A stretch of DNA of 34,785 nt from CAYGZA01 sp964354135 (GTDB lineage Bacteria > Planctomycetota > Planctomycetia > Pirellulales > Thermoguttaceae), in the NCBI GenBank assembly GCA_964354135.1, contig CAYGZA010000023.1, positions 1 to 34,785 on the forward strand, read 5' to 3'. This document shows, in pieces, positions 34,735 through 34,785 of this stretch. Position 1 is the first letter of the stretch, and every line of letters begins with the position of its first letter. The notes beneath the pieces were generated by a model. That model did no database searches. It was not told where the DNA came from and saw only the letters and a program-made list of their open reading frames with translations. Position numbers and translations under genes: made by a program.

Positions 34735-34785
34735 ATACCGTTCAAATAGTCATAACCACCGACTCCATAAAGGTTTTCGTCAACG

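Overview
The window is high-GC bacterial DNA, most likely from a member of the Planctomycetota, perhaps a Pirellulales or Thermogutta-like lineage. The best markers are a DUF1559 prepilin-like protein paired with a small lipoprotein, a lipoprotein with a squalene-cyclase-like domain, a PQQ-like beta-propeller protein, and many c-type cytochromes with planctomycete-style architecture. The phylum is an inference from gene content; the order is a guess. The window opens inside a gene and ends in non-coding DNA.

Region 1 (1-9009, all + strand) is a respiratory cluster. It holds the tail of a probable Rieske protein, a cytochrome b6-type subunit with all four haem ligands plus the Cys that carries haem c(n) in b6f, a subunit-IV-like protein with an extra membrane domain and an APWY motif instead of PEWY, a 1390-residue membrane-anchored cytochrome with eight CXXCH motifs and a PDZ domain, a Tat-exported cupredoxin-like protein, and a diheme cytochrome lipoprotein. 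Together they look like an unusual quinol:acceptor oxidoreductase that passes electrons into a long periplasmic haem chain.

Region 2 (9036-12783) has a broken URO-D-family gene, an ArsR-type repressor with a clear promoter and overlapping 40-bp dyad, the DUF1559/lipoprotein pair, a 590-bp gap with a nested hairpin, and two small membrane proteins. Region 3 (12839-20568, - strand) holds the cyclase-like lipoprotein, a second lipoprotein, holA, and a Prc/Tsp-type protease.

Region 4 (21010-34590) is a [NiFe]-hydrogenase maturation region: a hydrogenase endopeptidase (+), then hypD, hypC and hypF (-), and further on hypB and hypA (-). The hypAB and hypFCD halves are separated by about 8.3 kb holding a + strand beta-propeller/M16-peptidase pair and a single-polypeptide nuclease-methyltransferase of the type ISP kind. 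hypE and hydrogenase structural genes are not in the window.

The most unusual signal is repeats. (a) A 68-71 bp double-hairpin element lies in frame inside two unrelated genes (octaheme cytochrome and hypF), adding similar peptides. (b) Five intergenic arrays have different unit sequences but all have a 7-nt period. (c) A 205-bp MITE-like element with 17-bp perfect terminal inverted repeats sits exactly at a unit boundary in one heptamer array. (d) A CCCTCTCCCAAAG hairpin repeat occurs once between hypC and hypD and once within the cytochrome gene.
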